Assembly (NCBI GenBank): GCA_033977485.1
Contig: CM066988.1
Span: 30,438,001-30,502,000 of the forward strand
Origin: Hydrangea macrophylla
Lineage: Eukaryota > Streptophyta > Magnoliopsida > Cornales > Hydrangeaceae
Length of the DNA stretch: 64,000 bases
Direction of reading: 5' to 3'
Shown: positions 58,040 to 64,000 of the stretch, piece by piece
Layout of the letters: each line of letters begins with the position of its first letter
How positions within the stretch are numbered: position 1 is the stretch's first letter
Made by a program: the position numbers and the translations under genes
Notes under the pieces: model-generated
Database searches by the model: none
What the model was told of the DNA's origin: nothing
Seen by the model: only the letters and a program-made list of their open reading frames with translations

Positions 58040-58950
58040 AGAATTGCATACATAATCAGTGGCTCCCGTATCTACACACCAGGTACCGGTAGATCGGACC
58101 GCTAAACATGATTCAACAACTAGTAAATGAGATTTACCTTGATTTTTCTGTCTGGCGAGATAAACTGGACATTGCTTCTTCTAGTGTCCTGGCTTCTTGC
58201 AAATAAAATATTTACCTTTAGGCTTTCCCGGTTGTCCGCTTGGCCTTTGGATTGGCGGAGAACCCGCGTCCTTCTTTTGAGCCTTTTTCATTTTCTTCTT
58301 GCCTTTCGGCTTTGAAGCAGAACCTTTCTCAAACATAAGAGCACTCCCTGACTTCTATTGAGACCCTCAGCTACCTGGAGTTCGTTTACCAGCTCCGCCA
58401 AAGTGTATTTAAATTTAGTCATGTTGTAATTGAGGCAGAATTGCTTAAAAGAGTCTGGCAGTGACTGGAGTACGATATCGACCTAGATCTCTAGTTCATT
58501 AAGAAGAGATATCATCTTCAGAACATGATCCCTTACAGGCGTCCGCACAACCATGGTTGTGTTCATCAAGTCTTTCATGGCAACCTGCCTAGCAGCACGA
58601 CTTTCATCCCTGAACATCTCTCGGAAGCTCTCCATCATGTCATAGGCACTGGCCATTGATTGATGCTGATGTTACAGAACATTCGACATGGATGCCAAAA
58701 TGTAACACCGCACCATCTCATCAGCCTCGACCCATTTCTTGTGGCCTAGGTTTCCTCAGTGGTTGCCCCCTTACCAGGTTACTCAGGACAATCTTGAGTA
58801 AGCACAAACTTGTACTATTCAGCAGTTAACACAATATCCAAATTCCTTTTCCAGTCTATATAGTTTGGTCCAGTAAGTTTGTTTTCTTTAAGTATAACAA
58901 CGAGTGGATTGAAAGAACCCAATTAAAAGCCTGAGAATCACATAATATAA
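58040..58950 (-). pseudogene. gag: Copia protease and Gag of element J, degraded
   Basis: Protease active site W-C-V-D-T-G-A-T near 58,065. Upstream is a zinc-knuckle relic I-C-K-K-P-G-H-stop-K-K-Q-C: the first Cys appears as Tyr and the Trp after His is a stop. Still upstream is a lysine-rich linker, and at 58,850-58,900 the Gag start K-L-T-G-P-N-Y-I-D-W-K. Multiple stops and shifts. Confidence 0.75.
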
Positions 58951-60365
58951 ATAATTACATTTGGGCAAAAAATTGCTATGGATTTGAGTTGAAAATATTG
59001 ATTCCCTCTACCATATTTGAAAAGAATCTGCCAGCAACCTGATACACCGCGAATAGTATGACTCGATGGAAGCCATATACTATCCATCATTTGTTCAGAT
59101 AGGCGATTGCCTTTTAATTTTACTATCCAGGCGATGTACCTTGCTTAGTAAAATAAAACTGCTAACTTGCTTTGGTCCTATAAATAACAACAGTGACTCA
59201 GATGGAGAGGATATAACTATTTATAAGTTAGTGTATACCATCACTTAATTCTAGGTCAAGAGTTCCGTGAGGAAAACCTCTGATGGAGAGGTCACCCACA
59301 CTAACAATCACCCAAAACATTCTTTTAAAGAAGTTTGTACCGATGATTCCGTGATCAACTGCATCCGATGGGGAGGATGGCACTAGAGCCATCACACAAA
59401 ATTAATCATATCATCTAAAAACTAGTGATGGAGACCATGGGATTTATACTTGATAAATTCCCTCACCCACTTAGAATTTAAAAAAAAAATATTTGAGGGT
59501 TATAATTTTTAGAAAAACTTTTAATTTAATTAATAAAAAATAATGGAATACTTGACATGGATTAGTCCATCCTTACTTGTCAAACACACATGTGTAGATA
59601 ATAAAATTATTCTATTCTCATGATTTTAGAAAATAAGTACTTGTGTTTTCAAAATATGAAATTAGTTTTATTTCTAAATACACATGTAGTTGTCCATCAT
59701 TTTAAACTAATATAAATTAAACATGCAGCTAGACATCTGAAATAGGTCTAGGAACAATTATCCATGTTGTCCTATTCATTAAACATGAAACAATAATAAT
59801 CATTAAATCATACATAAATAAGGAAACCACAATAAATCAGGAATCCCACTATTATGGTCAAGCTGCAACTCTTGTGAAGAAATCTTCATTGAACCCGATT
59901 AGCTCTATGTCACTACTACGCATTGGGGTCGAGCTGCCTTCTAAAATTGCCTTCTGAAACTGCTTTCAGATTGCTTTCTGAAACTGTTTGGAAACCGTAT
60001 TCACAAACTGTCTTCACAGATTTACTTGAGATATATTACATAAACCCTATGCCTCCATGAAAGAGTTCACATGCTATTTATTTAGAGTAAATTAACCACA
60101 CATCAATCAAGTGTGGGATCCAATACATGCAAATCTTATGCCTCCATAAAGGAGTTCACATGCTATATCAAAACAGCAATATTAACCACGAATAAACCCA
60201 TCGTGGGATCCAATCACACAAAACCAGTGACCATAATAGTGGAATAATAATACTGCAAAACAAGGGTTAGCACAGATCTACGTTCTATCCATCCATCAGT
60301 GCACGCATAAGATCTGTATTACTGGACAACATGGTTGCATCCAACCTATACGCATAATCAACGTT
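58951..60365 (-). other. Leader of copia J with a ~90-bp duplication
   Basis: No gene. Two direct repeats with TATGCCTCCATRAARGAGTT and GTGGGATCCAAT lie at 60,048-60,135 and 60,139-60,222. Confidence 0.7.
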
Positions 60366-60377
60366 GCTCAGATACCA
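60366..60377 (-). other. Primer-binding site of copia J
   Basis: Minus-strand TGGTATCTGAGC, one base from the LTR, differs from the iMet PBS TGGTATCAGAGC at one position. Confidence 0.8.
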
Positions 60378-60378
60378 T

Positions 60379-61685
60379 TGTTAGGAAATTGCGTTCCCAA
60401 AGTCTGTTGATAGTGCGTATAAGTTGGTACTGCAAAACATTTTGTGAAATCTATAATAACCCTACAAGGGCAGAACTAGGGTTACCTTGAACTGGAAAAA
60501 TGGATTACTGTAGTAGATGAATCGAGAACACGGGCTCGATAACAACTCATGATCTTCTACCGTATTCCTCTACTATTAGAATATCGAACTGAGAGTGGGC
60601 TCTTTCGAAATCCTTTTAGTTTTCTACTCCCTCTTTTACGATCTCTTTTCTATTTCGAGTTATAATACTCTAGATGGAAAAACGCAAACTGAGAAGGGAG
60701 CCAAAGCAGCATATATATAGGCTACAATAGGGACCATAAGAAGTCAATAAGGAATAGACTTCTTTATGGAATTAGGAAACCCTAATTCTAACTGAATCAG
60801 ATTCCTATTTCCATAAATTATAATTCATACCACTAAAGAATTACAATTGCACTCATACCCTTATCTCAATATTTCGAGCTCCATGTTATTAAAAGCTTAT
60901 TATCTCCCCACGTTAAGATTACAGATATTCATTAATTAAATACAACTACTGACAATCATATTTAATTAATCTCTTAAAATTCCTTGAGATCCTCTGCTTA
61001 ACTTATCTAATACGTCGGATACAAAATCCACCTATAGGGTTTGACGTAATCAAAACTTACATCCAAGGGGATGTCATCAATTCCAAAATTGAGACATGGA
61101 TTCCATCATTAATTTATATCTACTACACAATCAATATTGTCACCCAATCCAATGAGATATTGACCCATTTAAGGATCTCACCCTTTTAGGGATCAAAGTG
61201 TAAAAATTAAATGCACGTGTCTACCAATTAACTTAGGATTTAGAACATAAGCACTCATACTAGCCGTGAGGTATTAATTATTTTATAAATCAGTATAAAG
61301 ATAATTACCCCATGTCGGTCCCGTTTAATACACAAAGTGTACCAGTATAGTGAGTTGAAACTATATCGTTTCTCGTAGTCAAGACAAACTTACAACAACA
61401 CCATGCTGCAGTCCTACCGATGGTGTGTCTAATCTCATCTAAGACTGTAAACTAAAATCTTACATTCTATAATATCTGATGGTCTGATCTTTTGTGTATA
61501 TGCCGAACTCTACACACCAAACCACCTACTATGTAGAATGAGAGACACACATGCATAATATTAAATATATAACATAATACAAACATTGCCCACACAAATT
61601 CTCATAAAAATGGAATAACTGATTTTATTGAATGAGTAATAATCAACTACATAAAGCATGGCTTTTAGTATATATATCCCTAACA
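60379..61685 (-). repeat. 5' LTR of copia J (1,307 bp)
   Basis: On the minus strand starts TGTTAGGGATATATATACTA and ends CGCAATTTCCTAACA. The ends form an inverted repeat TGTTAGG/CCTAACA. TATA candidate (minus TATATATA) at 60,712-60,719. No gene. Confidence 0.9.
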
Positions 61686-62090
61686 CTATGTTCTAAGGTT
61701 ATTTCTGTATATATGTTGAAGACAAAGCATCCCTATTTTTGTGCCTATAAATGTAAAGTGAGGATGAGTATTTTATTTTTATGTTTTGAAAATGTTTGTG
61801 TAAAGGGATGAATTTCTTTGTTTTCACAATGTATGCATTAATTACTTTAGCATGAGCTCTAGATTGTCAATTTGGACCCAAGTAGAGCCCATGCGCATTT
61901 ATGTATGTATGGTGCAATTACATTATTATTGTGGATGATGTTAGATAGATTACGTACTATCTATGCATATTTGTTTAGAAAAATTAGCATAAAATATTTT
62001 CTTGAGTTACAAGAGTAAAGTAATGACTACAAGCCTAGCAAATTTTCGATCTTGAAATTATAATAAGGGCATATATTTTGATAATAGGAT
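61686..62090. repeat. Dispersed repeat K, right copy (inverted)
   Basis: Reverse-complement match to 37,110-37,497 (TAAATGTAAAGTGAGGATGAG, GCATTAATTACTTTAGCATG). It begins exactly at the outer end of copia J. 62,091-62,415 shows nothing recognisable. Confidence 0.75.
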
Positions 62091-62847
62091 TTAAAAAAAA
62101 CATTTATAGAAATGTGCAGATATTAATGTCATAACCCTTGCGCATATTTTAGAATGTAGAGATGACTTCAATGGCAAAAGTATTTGATCTTAGGAAAGAC
62201 AATTAGTTGATTAGGGACAAACTATTTAAATTGGTACCACAAAGTAACATATACGTTTGAATGAACAAGGATCTCTTAGCGAACTTATCTCAATCAATGA
62301 TCCAACCTATTGATCCCAAATTGGATCTTGGGCCCAATGTTGTCAAAGACCTTAAGGGCCTATAGAATTTAATTCTAGAAAGATCATCATACGTGCCTTA
62401 TTTTGATAAAGCAATTGTAACACCTGTAATTTTTCTTTCATTAATAATATCAGTTTTTTTTTAATTTCTGTATTGGACCGACTATAGTATTATATTTTTA
62501 TTTTAATTACGTGACGGTATGGACGTGTTGTAGTATTACCATATAGACTGTAGTAACCATACCGACTCGACCATAATAAGATTTAACTTAGTCCCGTACC
62601 CGGACCCGGACATTAGAATTAATACCCGGTTGTACGTAAATCTAGATTGACACGTATATCGAGGAACTTATGCACGTAAATTGAGAAAGTTGCACACTAC
62701 CCGAGGTGGGCCCCACATGGTCGGCAACATGGCAGCCCCATGCGCCACTCCTTACACTTGTCATCTCCTCCCATGACATTTGTCCACATATTGGACATGT
62801 GTCTTTGCATGAACTCATGCAAATGACACCTAGCCATGCCAATCTCC

Positions 62848-62855
62848 TATATAAC
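62848..62855 (+). promoter_or_regulatory. TATA box of LTR L
   Basis: CTCCTATATAACATGCAC, followed about 40 bp on by TTTGAGACACTTTTGTCTC, an imperfect palindrome near the expected start site. Confidence 0.5.
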
Positions 62856-63146
62856 ATGCACATACACACATTTGAGACACTTTTGTCTCTACAATCTGCA
62901 TATAATTGAGAGGGAGAAAGAGCTAGAGTTATAGCTCCATGGAAGAATAGAAGAAGAAGAAGTTCATCCTTGAAGTTTGAAGATTCAAGCTTCACTAAGC
63001 ATCAACCAATATCAAGCTTAAATTTCAAGCTTTAGTGAGTAATAGTGAGTAATCTAACTTAATTTAGAACCCATATAATATGTACTAATGTTTAGTAGAA
63101 GTTTGATGTTGTTGTGTTGAAGTTTTCATGACATGCAAGACAAATC

Positions 63147-63715
63147 CATAAATCTGAGAAACTGAAACTCTCAGCAGAACATAGTTTAGTAAAATGAATG
63201 TTTTGTGCAGCTCAAAAATCCGAATTAAGCTAGGTTTTTTTGTGGTAAAATCAAACTCATATATCTACAAATAACTCTTCTATAGATCAGTTTAGAAATC
63301 AATCCTTCATGGGTGAAATGCATGTACAACGCAGTGTTATAAATCTGAGAAACTGAACTTTCAGCAGAACATAGTTTAGTAAAATGAATGTTTTGTGCAG
63401 CTCATAAATGCGAATTAAGCTAGGTTTTTTTGTGAAGAAAGCTAACTCATTTATCTACAAATAACCTTCTATAACTCAGTCTAAAACCCCTCCTTCATAG
63501 GTGAAATTCACGTACAATGTAGTACTATAAATCTGGGACAGAACAGTCCGAGATATAAGAAATGTTTTGTAAAATAAATAGCTTGAGTAGCCAAAAATGT
63601 AATTGAAGCTAGATTTTTTTTATACATGAAGATATTCCTATTATCTATAATGTTTTAGTTTTGAGTTTGATCCACAAAGCAATTTATCATGCCCAAATAA
63701 ATCATGTTAATTCAG
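63147..63715. repeat. ~190-bp triplication in LTR L
   Basis: Units start ATAAATCTGAGAAACTGAA at about 63,149 and 63,340, and a third, more diverged (ATAAATCTGGGACAGAACAG), at about 63,528. All contain AATGTTTTGTGCAGCTCA-like and GAATTAAGCTAGGTTTTTT-like blocks. Confidence 0.85.
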
Positions 63716-64000
63716 TCAACACAGTGAAAATGTATCTTGGCAGATTGTACAACTTTTTGTATAAAGTTTTGTTTATGCATGGTGTTGATTGTTGATGCTA
63801 GTTTTCCGGTACATGTGTTGTTATGAAAATCTCTTGCTATGGTAGTGATATCGTGTAGATGAGTATGTTAAGGGTTTCGTCTATGTGTTTATTGGTATTA
63901 AATTCACGTTATAAATCTATGAGCAACGTGCTATGTTTTCTATTGTTATGAATATAGTCTAATGACCGTTGAAAGTTCATACCCAAACTAAAAGTATATT

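Larger units (their letters stand above)
54832..61685 (-). mobile_element. Ty1/copia element J, 3' LTR truncated
   Basis: Minus-strand copia with 5' LTR, PBS, leader, gag, protease, integrase, RT and RNase H in copia order. Each gene is broken by stops. At the 3' end only about 50 bp of LTR remain, joined to element I sequence, so a deletion or rearrangement removed the rest. Repeat K lies directly beyond its 5' end. Confidence 0.9.
62416..64000 (+). repeat. Gypsy-like LTR L, incomplete at window end
   Basis: Starts TGTAACACCTGTAA, as in Tekay/Reina-type LTRs, and includes a TATA box, a short R-like region with purine tracts, and a threefold internal repeat. Its end lies outside the window. 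The minus frame at 62,642-62,995 is antisense to the promoter and has no family resemblance. Confidence 0.55.

Overview
This is a plant nuclear window, most likely from a eudicot with a repeat-rich genome. It holds nested LTR retrotransposons and a single convincing host gene. The evidence for a plant is the element set (Ty3/gypsy Tat-lineage with a second, archaeal-type RNase H; Tekay/Del-like gypsy LTRs; Ty1/copia; an RTE-type LINE; a foldback MITE), GT-AG introns, and a berberine-bridge-enzyme-like (BBE-like) gene. The species cannot be named from the sequence.

Layout. 1-15,048: a minus-strand Tat-lineage gypsy element (A). It has a 3.26 kb 5' LTR, PBS, leader minisatellite, a gag-pol broken by several stops, and, antisense to pol on the plus strand, two protein genes: a five-exon plant-mobile-domain (PMD) gene and an intronless DUF7745-like ORF. 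Its 3' LTR would lie left of the window. 15,049-16,642: an older LTR of the same family in the opposite orientation. 16,643-19,465: plus-strand Tekay/Del-like element E (LTR, iMet PBS, start of gag), cut by a minus-strand copia fragment G (to 21,236). 21,760-32,718: a minus-strand Tekay-like 3' LTR (F) split by an 8.9 kb deletion derivative of the Tat family (B; 23,121-32,004), which carries four different tandem arrays and a gag scrap. 34,295-36,577: plus-strand Tat/Ogre-like LTR and PBS (M). 37,110-39,420: AT-rich repeats holding an RTE LINE fragment.

39,669-41,513: the host gene, an intronless 545-residue secreted BBE-like FAD oxidoreductase with a compact promoter (direct repeats, TATA). 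A foldback MITE lies 333 bp downstream.

42,655-54,741: two tandem copies of a gypsy LTR followed by a gypsy gag (element I). That gag is split by an 8,036-bp copia element H (1,513-bp near-identical LTRs, perfect TSD TGGAG, intact gag, dead pol). 54,832-61,685: minus-strand copia J with recognisable protease, integrase, RT and RNase H, but only about 50 bp of its 3' LTR. 61,686-62,090: an inverted copy of the repeat at 37.1 kb. 62,416-64,000: start of another gypsy-like LTR with a ~190-bp triplication.

The retroelement genes form no host pathway; they are relics of mobile elements, mostly broken by nonsense transitions. The most notable features are the antisense PMD/DUF7745 gene pair, ATCGAT-centred palindrome arrays just upstream of TATA boxes in LTRs of two unrelated superfamilies, and the recently inserted gag-only copia. 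Positions were read by eye; LTR ends marked approximate may be off by tens of bases.
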